From contig NC_021663.1 in assembly GCF_000418365.1 (NCBI RefSeq), forward strand, positions 1,612,001-1,676,000: a DNA stretch of 64,000 nucleotides. Direction: 5' to 3'. The position numbers and the translations under genes are program-made. Below, piece after piece: positions 56,061-64,000 of the stretch; position 1 is the first letter of the stretch, and each line of letters opens with the position of its first letter. This stretch comes from Corynebacterium terpenotabidum Y-11. GTDB taxonomy: Bacteria; Actinomycetota; Actinomycetes; Mycobacteriales; Mycobacteriaceae. The notes under the pieces are model-generated. The model was not told the DNA's origin. It made no database searches and was given only the letters and a program-made list of their open reading frames with translations.

Positions 56061-58131
56061 CACCCCCGCCGCCCCGACCCGCTACCCCAACCTGTTCCGG
56101 CCCCTGACCATCGGCGGCATCACCCTGCCGAACCGGTCCGTCATGGGTTCGATGCACACCGGTCTGGAGGACCGCCTCAAGCACGCCGACGAACTCGGCG
56201 AGTTCTACGCCGAGCGTGCCCGCGGCGGGGTGGGCCTCATCATCACCGGCGGCATCACCCCGATCCGCTCCGGCGATCTCATGCCGATGGGTGCACGCAT
56301 GGCCACCCCCCTGTCGGTGTTCCACCACCGTAAGGTCACTGACGCCGTCCACGAGGCCGGCGGGCTCATCGCCATGCAGATCCTCCATGCGGGACGCTAC
56401 GGCGTCACCCCGTTCAAGGCCGCGCCGGGCTCCGCCCCCTCCCCGATCCACCCCTTCAAGCACATGCGGATGACCGAGTCGATGATCCGGCGCACCATCC
56501 GTGCCTTCGGCCGCGCTGCCCGGCTCGCGCGGCGGGCCGGGTACGACGCGGTGGAGATCATGGGCGGCGAAGGCTACCTCATCAACCAGTTCCTCTGCGC
56601 GCACACCAATGACCGCACCGACCGGTGGGGCGGGTCGACGGCCAACCGGCAGCGCTTCCTCATTGAGGTCATCGACGAGATCCGTCGACAGGTACCCCGC
56701 GAGTTCCCGGTCATCCTGCGGCAGTCCGTCGCCGACTTCGTGCAGAACGGGCAGACCTTCGAGGAAATCGCCCTTATGGCCCGGCGTGCCGAACGGCACG
56801 GGGTGGACGCGATCAATACCGACATCGGCTGGCATGAGGCGCGCGTCCCCACGATCGTCACGTCGGTGCCGCGCGGGGCCTTCGTGAAGTTCACCGAACG
56901 GCTGCGCGACGAGGTCTCGATTCCGCTGATCGCCTCGAACCGGATCAACACCCCGGAGGTCGCCGAAGACATCCTCACCCACCGACGGGTGGACGCCGTC
57001 TCCATGGCGCGGCCCTTCCTCGCCGATGCTGACTTCATGGTGAAGGCCGCGGCAGGCAGGGCGGAGGAGATCAACACCTGCATCGGCTGCAACCAGGCCT
57101 GCCTGGACCACATCTTCGTCGGGAAGAAGGTCTCCTGCCTGGTCAACCCGCGGGCCGGTCGGGAAACCAGGTTGGTGCTCTCCCCCACCCGCGCGGCAAA
57201 GAAGGTCGCCGTCATCGGGGCGGGCCCGGCAGGCCTGTCCGCGGCGGTCGCCTCGGCGGAGAAGGGCCACAAGGTCACTCTCTTCGAATCCCGCGACCAT
57301 GTCGGCGGACAGTTCGCCATCGCCGCCCGCATCCCCGGCAAGGAGGAGTTCCACGAATCCATCCGGTACTTCCGGACGCAGCTGGCGGTGAAGGGGGTGG
57401 ATGTGCGGCTGAATACCCGGGCGTCCGTCGAGGACCTCAAGGAGTTCGACCATGTGATCCTGGCAACGGGCGTCACCCCGCGCGTCCCCGCGATCGACGG
57501 GGTGGACCATCCGTCAGTGATGACCTACGCCGAGGCGGTGCGTGGTGAGCGAGAGATCGGCCACCGCGTCGCGGTGCTCGGGGCCGGCGGGATCGGCTTC
57601 GACGTCTCCGAATTCCTCACCACCCCGACCGGTGCGGACTCCCCCTCCCTCAACCTCAAGGAGTGGGAGCAGGAATGGGGTGTGACTGAGGATCTTGAGA
57701 CCCCCGGTTTCCTCACGACACCTCGGCCGGACGCCCCGCTGCGCGAGGTGTACATGATCCAGCGCAAGGCGTCCCGCCAGGGGAAATCCCTGGGGAAGAC
57801 GAGCGGCTGGGTGCACCGGGCGGCAGTGAAGGGCAAGAAGGTCGAGCAGATCAGCGGCGCGACCTACGAGAAGATCGACGACGACGGGCTGCACCTCGCC
57901 TTCTATGAGGAGGACGACAAGACCGGCGAGAAGACACTGAAGGACCGTCGCGTGATCGCGGTGGACTCGATCGTGCTGTGCACCGGTCAAGAGTCCGTCA
58001 AGGACCTGGTCGGACCGCTGGAGGCGGCGGGCATCAGCTTCGACATCGTCGGCGGTGCCGATCTTGCCGCAGAGCTGGATGCCAAGCGCGCCATCCGACA
58101 GGGCACGGAGGCTGCGGCGAAGATCGCGTAG
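56053..58131 (+). CDS. NADH:flavin oxidoreductase, 2,4-dienoyl-CoA reductase type (OYE/FAD fusion)
   Basis: 692 residues. The N-terminal FMN TIM barrel of the old-yellow-enzyme family (LFRPLTIGGITLPNRSVMGS; HAGRYGVTPFKAAPGSAPS; LINQFLCAHTNDRTDRWGGS) runs to about 340. It is followed by an Fe-S segment (NTCIGCNQACLDHIFVGKKV, next Cys in SCLVNPRAG) and an FAD/NAD(P) Rossmann half from about 380 (VAVIGAGPAGLSAAVASAEK). This is the FadH architecture. The substrate may be an unsaturated or aromatic-derived compound (inference from the PadR partner). It shares an operon with padR. Confidence 0.92.
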   Translation: MTDTPAAPTRYPNLFRPLTIGGITLPNRSVMGSMHTGLEDRLKHADELGEFYAERARGGVGLIITGGITPIRSGDLMPMGARMATPLSVFHHRKVTDAVHEAGGLIAMQILHAGRYGVTPFKAAPGSAPSPIHPFKHMRMTESMIRRTIRAFGRAARLARRAGYDAVEIMGGEGYLINQFLCAHTNDRTDRWGGSTANRQRFLIEVIDEIRRQVPREFPVILRQSVADFVQNGQTFEEIALMARRAERHGVDAINTDIGWHEARVPTIVTSVPRGAFVKFTERLRDEVSIPLIASNRINTPEVAEDILTHRRVDAVSMARPFLADADFMVKAAAGRAEEINTCIGCNQACLDHIFVGKKVSCLVNPRAGRETRLVLSPTRAAKKVAVIGAGPAGLSAAVASAEKGHKVTLFESRDHVGGQFAIAARIPGKEEFHESIRYFRTQLAVKGVDVRLNTRASVEDLKEFDHVILATGVTPRVPAIDGVDHPSVMTYAEAVRGEREIGHRVAVLGAGGIGFDVSEFLTTPTGADSPSLNLKEWEQEWGVTEDLETPGFLTTPRPDAPLREVYMIQRKASRQGKSLGKTSGWVHRAAVKGKKVEQISGATYEKIDDDGLHLAFYEEDDKTGEKTLKDRRVIAVDSIVLCTGQESVKDLVGPLEAAGISFDIVGGADLAAELDAKRAIRQGTEAAAKIA

Positions 58132-58194
58132 CGGCGGCGACGCAGCAGTGGCCTCACAGTGGCGGCGTGGACTGCCGCGGTCCTCTCCCCGGGT

Positions 58195-58200
58195 TACAGT
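58195..58200 (+). promoter_or_regulatory. -10 element of a leaderless GNAT gene promoter
   Basis: TACAGT followed by 6 nt and ATG 58207. Confidence 0.5.
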
Positions 58201-58206
58201 GCCCCC

Positions 58207-58812
58207 ATGACCGCGCTCACCCCCACCGCCCTCACCGGCAGGATCGTCCGCCTGGAACCCCTCAGCCACGACCACAAGGCCGGACTCATTGATGCGGTGA
58301 CCGACGGTAAACTGTGGAACCTCTGGTACACCCACATTCCCACCCCGGAAGGCATGTCCGCTGAGATCGACCGTCGCCTCGCCCTCCAGGATGCCGGGTC
58401 GATGATCCCGTTCGCCACCCGCGACCTGCGGCCCGACCGCCTCATCGGGATGACCACCTACATGAATATCGACGCGTCCGTCCCCCGTGTAGAGATCGGC
58501 TCCACCTGGAACGCGAAGAGTTCGCAGGGCACTGGAACAAATGCCGAATCGAAGCTGCTCCTGCTCGCCCACGCCTTCGAGGTGTGGAACTGCCCGGCGG
58601 TGGAGTTCCGTACCTCCTGGCACAACCGGCAGTCACGGGCGGCAATCGAGCGGCTGGGGGCGAAACTCGACGGTGTGCTCCGGCAGCACTCCTACACCGA
58701 CGACGGCTCCCTGCGGGACACCTGCGTCTACTCTGTCATCGCCGCCGAATGGCCGCAGGTGCGCGCGTCGCTCCGCTACCGTCTGGGGCTGGACCCACGG
58801 ACCGCGTCCTAG
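58207..58812 (+). CDS. GNAT-family N-acetyltransferase
   Basis: 201 residues of the RimJ/RimL-like GNAT group: MTALTPTALTGRIVRLEPLS, RLIGMTTYMNIDASVPRVEI, GSTWNAKSSQGTGTNAESKL for acetyl-CoA binding, TSWHNRQSRAAIERLGAKLD, GVLRQHSYTDDGSLRDTCVY. The acceptor is unknown; relatives acetylate protein N-termini or small amines. ATG 58207 is chosen because TACAGT lies 6 nt upstream; an in-frame ATG at 58159 precedes the hexamer. It probably has its own transcript and is not a part of the padR operon. The TAG stop lies in a 9-bp repeat. Confidence 0.9.
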   Translation: MTALTPTALTGRIVRLEPLSHDHKAGLIDAVTDGKLWNLWYTHIPTPEGMSAEIDRRLALQDAGSMIPFATRDLRPDRLIGMTTYMNIDASVPRVEIGSTWNAKSSQGTGTNAESKLLLLAHAFEVWNCPAVEFRTSWHNRQSRAAIERLGAKLDGVLRQHSYTDDGSLRDTCVYSVIAAEWPQVRASLRYRLGLDPRTAS

Positions 58813-58849
58813 GCGTCCTAGTCGTCCTAGGCGACCTAGACGTCCTAGT
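58805..58849. repeat. 9-bp tandem repeat across the GNAT stop codon
   Basis: Five copies of CGTCCTAGK (K is G or T), the fourth diverged to CGACCTAGA. The stop codon TAG (58810-58812) is inside the first copy, so the reading frame meets a stop in every unit. It lies between the convergent GNAT and leuB genes. Confidence 0.9.
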
Positions 58850-58886
58850 CGTGCCTTCCACCGGAGGCCGAGCGGATCCGGGCAGT

Positions 58887-59948
58887 CTAGGCAGCCACCG
58901 CTGCGGCGATCCGGTCGCCGACCTCCGAGGTACGGATCTGCGACCCGTCCCGCGACCCGGCCTCAGCCAGTACTGCGGCCTCGATCTTCTCCGCCTGGGC
59001 GATCCGCAGCGCGGCGTCCTCACCCTCGTCACCGGCGAGGTGGCGCAGCAGCAGTGCCGCCGAGAGGATCGCCGCACACGGGTCGGCGATGCCCTGTCCG
59101 GCGATGTCCGGGGCGGAACCGTGGACCGGCTCGAACATCGACGGGGACTGCCGGGAGGGGTCAATGTTGCCCGACGCCGCCAGTCCAATACCACCGGTGA
59201 CGGCACCGGCGAGGTCCGTGAGGATATCGCCGAAGAGGTTGTCGGTGACGATGACGTCAAACCGACCGGGATCGGTCGTCATGTAGATCGTCGCCGCGTC
59301 GATGTGGCAGTAGTCGACCGTGACCTGGGGGTATTCAGCGCCGATGGTGTCGACGGCACGGGACCACAGCCCGCCGGCGTTGACCAGGACATTGGTCTTG
59401 TGGACGAGGGTGAGCTTCCCGCGGCGGGCGGCGGCGCGTTCAAAGGCATCACGCACCACACGTTCCACCCCGTACCAGGTGTTCTGGCTGACCTCGCTGG
59501 CGACCTCGTGGTCGGTCCCGGCGCGCAGGGTGCCGCCGTTGCCGCAGTACAGACCTTCCGTCCCCTCACGCACGACGACGAAATCAATCTCGCCGGGGTT
59601 CGCCAAGGGCGATGACGCGCCGGGGTACAGCGTCGCCGGGCGCAGGTTCACCGCGTGGTCCAGCTTGAAACGCAGCGGGAGCAGCAGGCCGCGCTCCAGG
59701 ATGCCGGCCGGGACGGAGCGGGGGTCGCCGATCGCGCCGAGGAGGATCGCGTCGTGCTCCTTCAGAGACGCCAGATCGGCATCGGTGAGCAGTTCCCCGT
59801 TGCGCAGATACCGTCGGGCACCCAGGTCGTAATCGGTGGTGTCGATGGTTTCGTCACTGGTGGCCGCAGTAACAGCCGCGAGCACCTTGAGCGCCTCTGC
59901 CGTGACCTCGGTACCGATTCCGTCACCGGCGATGACCGCAAGTTTCAT
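58887..59948 (-). CDS. leuB: 3-isopropylmalate dehydrogenase
   Basis: NAD-dependent oxidative decarboxylase of leucine synthesis. 353 residues: [138 protein letters not shown] 59948 has AAGGAG upstream. A -10 (TATTCT) lies at 60005..60000, giving a leader of about 45 nt. LtbR control is expected by analogy with C. glutamicum. Confidence 0.97.
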   Translation of the reverse strand: MKLAVIAGDGIGTEVTAEALKVLAAVTAATSDETIDTTDYDLGARRYLRNGELLTDADLASLKEHDAILLGAIGDPRSVPAGILERGLLLPLRFKLDHAVNLRPATLYPGASSPLANPGEIDFVVVREGTEGLYCGNGGTLRAGTDHEVASEVSQNTWYGVERVVRDAFERAAARRGKLTLVHKTNVLVNAGGLWSRAVDTIGAEYPQVTVDYCHIDAATIYMTTDPGRFDVIVTDNLFGDILTDLAGAVTGGIGLAASGNIDPSRQSPSMFEPVHGSAPDIAGQGIADPCAAILSAALLLRHLAGDEGEDAALRIAQAEKIEAAVLAEAGSRDGSQIRTSEVGDRIAAAVAA

Positions 59949-59999
59949 TCCCTGGGCTCCTTCACGTGGTTTTGTCTCACATCGTTGGAAATCGCTGCC

Positions 60000-60005
60000 A
60001 GAATA
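60000..60005 (-). promoter_or_regulatory. leuB -10 element
   Basis: TATTCT on the minus strand, about 52 nt before ATG 59948. The -35 match is poor, which would fit a regulated promoter. Confidence 0.45.
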
Positions 60006-60171
60006 TCATGTCACCTGCCGGTTCCCCGCCCATCACCGTGTCGCGGAAACCCCCTCTCCACTACACCCGGGCTCCTCGCCTGGCCTCTGGGGGGTCTCAG
60101 TGATCCCCCCTCCCCGTCCCCCCTTTGCAGGAGCCGAGGACAGGCCTAGAATTTCCTGCGGTGAGTTCACA

Positions 60172-60200
60172 TGAGGGCAGCCTCACCGCAGAAGTATTCT
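60172..60200 (+). promoter_or_regulatory. DtxR-like box and -10 of the efeUOB operon
   Basis: 60172-60190 read on the minus strand is TGCGGTGAGGCTGCCCTCA, agreeing with TTAGGTTAGGCTAACCTAA at 13 of 19 positions. TATTCT (60195-60200) follows immediately as -10. Binding of iron-loaded DtxR here would block transcription. Confidence 0.6.
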
Positions 60201-60273
60201 GCACGGCGGTTCCCCACCATCCCCACCGATCCGTGCAGGCCACTGACCGCCCGAGACAAGGGAACTACCGACC

Positions 60274-61098
60274 GTGTTCTACACCAACGCACTCATCGGG
60301 CTGCGTGAGGGCCTGGAAGCCACCATGGTGGTCATCATCCTCGCGGCATACCTGAAGAAGACCGGCCAGCGCCGGTCCTACCCCTGGCTGTGGGGTGGCG
60401 TCATCGCCGCCCTCGCCGTCACCGTCGGCGTCTTCCTCATCATCCACTTCGGGACGAAGACGCTGACCACCACTGGCCAGGAGCTCATCGGCGGTATCGC
60501 CTCCCTGGTCACCGTGGCCCTCGTCGTCTGGATGCTCATCTGGATGAAGGGCGCCAGCAGGAACATGACCGCGGAACTCGAGGGGAAGATGGAGGAGGCG
60601 GTCGCCGTCGGCCCTGTCGCCGTCGCGGCCGTGGCCTTCATCGCCGTTGCCCGCGAAGGCATCGAAACGGCACTGCTGGTCTTCGATTCGTTCTCCAAGT
60701 CCCTCGGCACTCCGTTCGCCGGTCTGATCACCGGCGTCGCCGTCTCCATCCTCATCGGTGTCGCCATGTACGTCGGCGCGGTGAAGATCAACCTGACGAT
60801 GTTCTTCCAGATCACCGGGTTCCTGCTGATCCTCGTCGCCGCCGGCATCCTGCGCTACGGCATCACCGACCTGCAGGAGGCGAATGTCCTGCCGGGTTTG
60901 CAGAACTACGCGTTCGACATCTCCGGTGTCCTGGAGCGCGGCACCTGGTACGCCACCCTGCTGGAAGGCATGTTCAATATCGTCCCGAACCCGACGGTGC
61001 TCGCTTTCACCGGATGGGCACTGTTCCTCATCATCGCCCTGCCCGCCTTCTTCCGTCCCGTCACACCGTCCGCCCCCGCTTCTGAAGGAGCTAAGTAA
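60274..61098 (+). CDS. efeU: High-affinity iron permease EfeU (FTR1 family)
   Basis: Membrane permease for ferrous/ferric iron. 274 residues, seven hydrophobic segments, with both FTR1 iron-binding REXXE motifs: REGLEATMVVIILAAYLKKT at the N-terminus and REGIETALLVFDSF near 125-140. It starts with GTG at 60274; AAGGGAA lies about 10 nt upstream. Its TAA stop overlaps the efeO start by 1 nt. Operon efeUOB. Confidence 0.95.
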   Translation: MFYTNALIGLREGLEATMVVIILAAYLKKTGQRRSYPWLWGGVIAALAVTVGVFLIIHFGTKTLTTTGQELIGGIASLVTVALVVWMLIWMKGASRNMTAELEGKMEEAVAVGPVAVAAVAFIAVAREGIETALLVFDSFSKSLGTPFAGLITGVAVSILIGVAMYVGAVKINLTMFFQITGFLLILVAAGILRYGITDLQEANVLPGLQNYAFDISGVLERGTWYATLLEGMFNIVPNPTVLAFTGWALFLIIALPAFFRPVTPSAPASEGAK

Positions 61099-62243
61099 TG
61101 AAGATCTCCCGCATCTCCCGCGCCGCACTCGCCGTGCCGGCCGTCCTCGCTCTGCCGCTGACCATGGTCGCCTGCGCCGACAAGGACGCCGACGCCACCG
61201 CCTACACCGTCACCGCCGACGACAGGACCTGTGACCTGGATTCCTACGAGGGCACCACCGGCAACAACAGCTTCGAGGTCACCAACTACGGGACGAAAAT
61301 CAACGAGTTCTACGTCTACACCGACGGTGGACGCGTCGTCGGCGAGGTCGAGAACATCGGCCCGGGGGCGACCCGCAAACTCCTCGTGGAATTCACCACC
61401 GCGGGCGACTACACCGTCACCTGCAAGCCGGGCATGGTCGGCGACGGCATCAGCCACGACTTCACGGTCACCGGTGAGGATGTCTCACTCGCCGAGGGCG
61501 ATGACGTGCTCTCGGCCGCCGTCGACGGTTACCTGCGCTACGTCCGCTCCCAGACCACCGCCCTGCAGGAGGCCACGGAGGGCTTCACCCAGGCGATCCA
61601 GGACGGCGACGTCGAGACAGCCAAGGCCCGGTTCCCGATCGCCCGGACCTACTACGAGCGTATCGAGCCGATCGCCGAGTCCTTCCCCGACGATCTCGAT
61701 CCCCGGATCGACCTGCGCGAGGCAGACCTGGAGGACGGCCAGGAGTGGACCGGATTCCACAAGATCGAAAAGCAGCTGTGGGAGGATGGCACGATCACCG
61801 ACGAGACCCGGGCCGACGCCGACCAGCTCACCGAGGATATCCAGGAGCTCGTCGACGGGGTCAACGCCTCCGACTTCACCGTCCAGCCGGTCCAGATCGC
61901 CACGGGCGCCCAGGGCCTGCTCGACGAGATCGCCACCTCGAAGATCACCGGCGAAGAGGACATCTTCTCCCACACCGACCTGTGGGACTTCCAGGCCAAC
62001 CTCGACGGCTCGAAGGCTGCGGTCGCCGCTCTCGAGGAGTCCATCGACGCGAAGGACGCCGATCTCCTCACGGACATCAACGCGAGGTTCGCCGCCGTCC
62101 AGACCCTGCTCGACGGTTTCCGCGAGGGCGACGGCTTCGTTCTGTACGACACGGTCTCCGAGGACGACCGCAAGAAGCTGTCCACCGCCATCGACCAGCT
62201 CACCGAGCAGGTGTCCCAGGTCGCGGAGGTCATCTCCCAGTGA
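61098..62243 (+). CDS. efeO: Iron uptake lipoprotein EfeO (cupredoxin and M75 domains)
   Basis: 381 residues. Signal peptide with lipobox LTMVAC (Cys at about 23), so it is probably a surface lipoprotein. Residues 30-125 form a cupredoxin-like domain (NSFEVTNYGTKINEFYVYTD ... FTTAGDYTVTCKPGM) that may bind or oxidise metal. Residues 140-380 form the M75 domain with the HxxE metal motif in GFHKIEKQLWEDGTI. GAAGGAG precedes ATG 61098. It delivers iron to EfeU. Its stop overlaps efeB by GTGA. Confidence 0.95.
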   Translation: MKISRISRAALAVPAVLALPLTMVACADKDADATAYTVTADDRTCDLDSYEGTTGNNSFEVTNYGTKINEFYVYTDGGRVVGEVENIGPGATRKLLVEFTTAGDYTVTCKPGMVGDGISHDFTVTGEDVSLAEGDDVLSAAVDGYLRYVRSQTTALQEATEGFTQAIQDGDVETAKARFPIARTYYERIEPIAESFPDDLDPRIDLREADLEDGQEWTGFHKIEKQLWEDGTITDETRADADQLTEDIQELVDGVNASDFTVQPVQIATGAQGLLDEIATSKITGEEDIFSHTDLWDFQANLDGSKAAVAALEESIDAKDADLLTDINARFAAVQTLLDGFREGDGFVLYDTVSEDDRKKLSTAIDQLTEQVSQVAEVISQ

Positions 62244-63538
62244 CCCGGCATGGCGTCTCCAGAAGGTCCTTTCTCACCGGACTCGGTCTCACCGGGGTCG
62301 GTGCGGCAGCCGTCGGCGTGGGCGGCGTCTCTCTGACGTCCTGCTCCTCCGATGGTTCCGGGGACGCCGACCACACGGTCCCGTTCCGTGGTGACCACCA
62401 GGCCGGTGTCACCACCGCGCAGCAGGAACACCTGCACATCGTCGCTTTCACGGTCCTCACCGAGGACCGGGAGGAGCTGCGGTCGATGCTCTCCGACTGG
62501 ACCACCATGGCCGAGCGGATGACGCGCGGTGAGCAGACCACAGAGGGTGGCGCACTCACTGACGCGGATGCGGACGCCAGCAGTGACCCGGAGGGGCTGC
62601 TCAACCGCGTCCCCACTGACACCGGTGAAGCGCTCGATCTCTCCGCCGGAAATCTCACGGTGACCATCGGCTTCGGCCCGTCCCTGTTCGACGACCGGTT
62701 CGGTCTGGCGGACCGGAAGCCGGAGGAGTTGGAGCCACTGCCGAAGTTCCCCGGAGACCAGCTCATCGACGACCTGTGCGACGGTGACATCATCATCCAG
62801 GCGTGCGCCGACGACCCCCAGGTCGCGGTCCACGCGGTGCGCAACCTCACCCGGGCCGGATCCGGTGTGGTCGAGGTGAAGTGGTCCCAGCTGGGCTACG
62901 GTGCGGCGTCAAAGACCACGACCGAGGGCGACACCCCTCGGAACCTCTTCGGTTTCAAGGACGGGACGCGCAATATCACCGCCGACGAGACCGAGGATCT
63001 CGAGTCGATGGTGTGGGTCTCCGCCGACCAGAAGAGCGCCGCAGGTCCGGACTCGTGGATGGCCGGCGGCGTCTACATGTGCGTGCGCCGCATCCGGATG
63101 CTGCTGGAGGTCTGGGACCGTCAGATCCTCGATGACCAGCAGCGCACCTTCGCCCGCTACAAGGGCTCCGGAGCGCCGATCGGGACGTCCGACGAGAATG
63201 CCGACGTGCCCTTCGATCTCTACCTCGGTACCGGTGGTCCGGCGATCCCCCATGATTCGCACGTCTTTCTGGCTCATCCGGAACAGAACGACGGCAACCG
63301 GATGCTACGTCGGGCGTACAACTTCATCGAAGGATCGGACTCGGTCGGCCACCTCTCCGCCGGCCTGTTCTTCATCGCCTACATCAGCCAGCCGTCGGTG
63401 AACTTCACACCGATCCAGATGAAGCTGGCCCACAGCGACAAAATGAATGAATACGTCCGCTACGAGTCCAAGTCGATTTTCGCCTGTCCCCCCGGACTGG
63501 CCGACGACGAAGACTGGGGCACCGCCCTGTTCGGATAA
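62240..63538 (+). CDS. efeB: Deferrochelatase/peroxidase EfeB (DyP-type)
   Basis: 432-residue heme peroxidase of the DyP family. An N-terminal twin-arginine signal (SRRSFLTGLGLTGVGAAAVG) sends it folded across the membrane. The DyP signature GFKDGTRNITADETED (GXXDG) and the distal/proximal region VYMCVRRIRMLLEVWDR are present. The start is GTG 62240 overlapping the efeO stop (GTGA). It completes the EfeUOB system, which takes iron from heme or oxidises ferrous iron (family knowledge). A strong terminator follows. Confidence 0.95.
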   Translation: MTRHGVSRRSFLTGLGLTGVGAAAVGVGGVSLTSCSSDGSGDADHTVPFRGDHQAGVTTAQQEHLHIVAFTVLTEDREELRSMLSDWTTMAERMTRGEQTTEGGALTDADADASSDPEGLLNRVPTDTGEALDLSAGNLTVTIGFGPSLFDDRFGLADRKPEELEPLPKFPGDQLIDDLCDGDIIIQACADDPQVAVHAVRNLTRAGSGVVEVKWSQLGYGAASKTTTEGDTPRNLFGFKDGTRNITADETEDLESMVWVSADQKSAAGPDSWMAGGVYMCVRRIRMLLEVWDRQILDDQQRTFARYKGSGAPIGTSDENADVPFDLYLGTGGPAIPHDSHVFLAHPEQNDGNRMLRRAYNFIEGSDSVGHLSAGLFFIAYISQPSVNFTPIQMKLAHSDKMNEYVRYESKSIFACPPGLADDEDWGTALFG

Positions 63539-63582
63539 TCCCCGCGTACGGTCGGTGGGTTCATGCTGGTCGGATAGGACAG

Positions 63583-63625
63583 AGCCCGGGTGGGCACCGT
63601 CGCACTGACGGTACCCACCCGGGCT
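63583..63625. terminator. Bidirectional terminator between efeB and serA
   Basis: A 19-position stem with one C/A mismatch (63583-63601 against 63607-63625) closes the loop GCACT. It lies between the convergent 3' ends of efeB and serA and may serve both. Confidence 0.85.
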
Positions 63626-63659
63626 GACCGCACCGGGGAGGCCCCGGGGGACGCGAAAC

Positions 63660-64000
63660 CTAGCTCAGGTCGAGCTGGATGGCGCGGGTCGCGGACAGCG
63701 CTCCGCCGATCTGCTCCACCAGCGCATCCGGGATTTCCTTCTCCACGCGGAGCACGAGGGTGGCGGAATCCTCGGTGAGGTCCTGGGACAGGGCGGCGGC
63801 GTTGATGTTGATCCCCTCGCGACCCAGGAAGGTGCCGACCGTGCCCAGCGCACCCGGCTGGTCGGTGTAGGTGAGGAAGAGGTTCAGGCCCTCGGCACGC
63901 AGGTCGAGACCGCGGTCGTTGACCCGGACGATCTTCTCGACGTGGTCCAGGCCGGTGAGCGCACCGACCACGGACACGGACGCCCCGTCACCGGCGACGG
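63660..64000 (-). CDS. serA: D-3-phosphoglycerate dehydrogenase, C-terminal part (partial)
   Basis: First enzyme of serine synthesis; only the C-terminal ~113 residues lie in the window, with the 5' part beyond 64000. The visible part is the ACT regulatory domain, GLNLFLTYTDQPGALGTVGT, FLGREGININAAALSQD, LVLRVEKEIPDALVEQIGGA, ending ATRAIQLDLS, typical of actinobacterial SerA. It follows leuB in the mycobacterial order; here the efeUOB operon lies between them. Confidence 0.92.
   Translation of the reverse strand, partial: VAGDGASVSVVGALTGLDHVEKIVRVNDRGLDLRAEGLNLFLTYTDQPGALGTVGTFLGREGININAAALSQDLTEDSATLVLRVEKEIPDALVEQIGGALSATRAIQLDLS

Larger units (their letters stand above)
59949..60273. 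other. Divergent intergenic region between leuB and efeU
   Basis: 325 bp without a gene. From the leuB side: leader, leuB -10 (60000-60005), a GC-rich stretch with a weak G6/C6 hairpin (60089-60110), then the DtxR-like box and efeU -10 (60172-60200). An inverted repeat CTGCGGTGAG (60156-60165) / CTCACCGCAG (60182-60191) also spans the box. Confidence 0.7.

Noticed and set aside
60089..60110. G6/C6 hairpin as a leuB attenuator
   Set aside because: It lies upstream of the proposed leuB -10 element and would not be in the leader transcript; no leader peptide with Leu codons was found.

Overview
The window is a chromosomal segment of a high-GC actinobacterium, almost certainly a Corynebacterium or close relative. 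GdhA, LtbR, TrmD, the SepIVA-like protein and the Cg1458-like FAH protein read like corynebacterial/mycobacterial orthologues. The order trmD-rimM-...-rpsP-ffh-amt-ftsY-smc-acyP-mutM-rnc-DUF177-sepIVA-coaD-rsmD-recG-DAK-ung-thiL-DUF3515-ddl-gpsA-mutT1-leuDC-iclR-gltX-FAH-leuB-serA follows the order I know from Mycobacterium tuberculosis (about Rv2906c to Rv2996c). No phage, insertion sequence, CRISPR array or rRNA was seen.

Layout. 0-6.4 kb: tex, a DUF222-like orphan, trmD, rimM, gdhA. 6.7-20.1 kb: translation and protein-targeting genes (rpsP, ffh, ftsY), an ammonium transporter standing alone, an unrecognised 1,244-residue protein, smc and acyP. 20.1-23.5 kb: a GyrI-like protein, an AGCS symporter and a lower-GC alcohol dehydrogenase. 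23.6-38.3 kb: repair and housekeeping (mutM, rnc, sepIVA, coaD, rsmD, an HNH gene, recG, DAK2, ung, thiL, ddl, gpsA). 38.4-42.4 kb: mutT1, leuD, leuC and the divergent IclR regulator. 42.6-45.9 kb: a duplicated tRNA-Glu/tRNA-Gln cluster next to gltX, with an AlkZ-like gene held between two identical tRNA-Glu copies. 45.9-51.5 kb: accessory genes (TIM-barrel isomerase, SDR, isochorismate synthase, and a four-gene VIT/DUF2252/holin-like/SHOCT operon). 51.9-64 kb: a FAH-family enzyme, a DnaQ-like exonuclease, a CBS/DUF294 signalling protein, a PadR regulator with an old-yellow-enzyme partner, a GNAT enzyme, leuB, the efeUOB iron-uptake operon and the 3' end of serA.

How genes work together. leuB, leuC and leuD make leucine, with the LtbR-type regulator divergent to leuCD. 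gltX lies beside tRNA-Glu and tRNA-Gln genes, as expected where GltX charges both before amidation. ffh and ftsY form the SRP targeting pair. mutM, ung, recG, mutT1 and the AlkZ-like gene are genome maintenance. efeUOB is preceded by a DtxR-like box.

The most striking pattern is transcriptional. At 17 genes a TANNNT -10 hexamer lies 6-8 nt upstream of the start codon, the geometry of leaderless transcription. In three of them (gdhA/rimM, smc/large protein, GyrI-like/acyP) the TAG stop codon of the upstream gene is itself the first half of that -10 hexamer. The best candidates for undescribed biology are the large smc-ftsY protein, the VIT/DUF2252/holin-like/SHOCT operon and the tRNA-flanked AlkZ-like gene.
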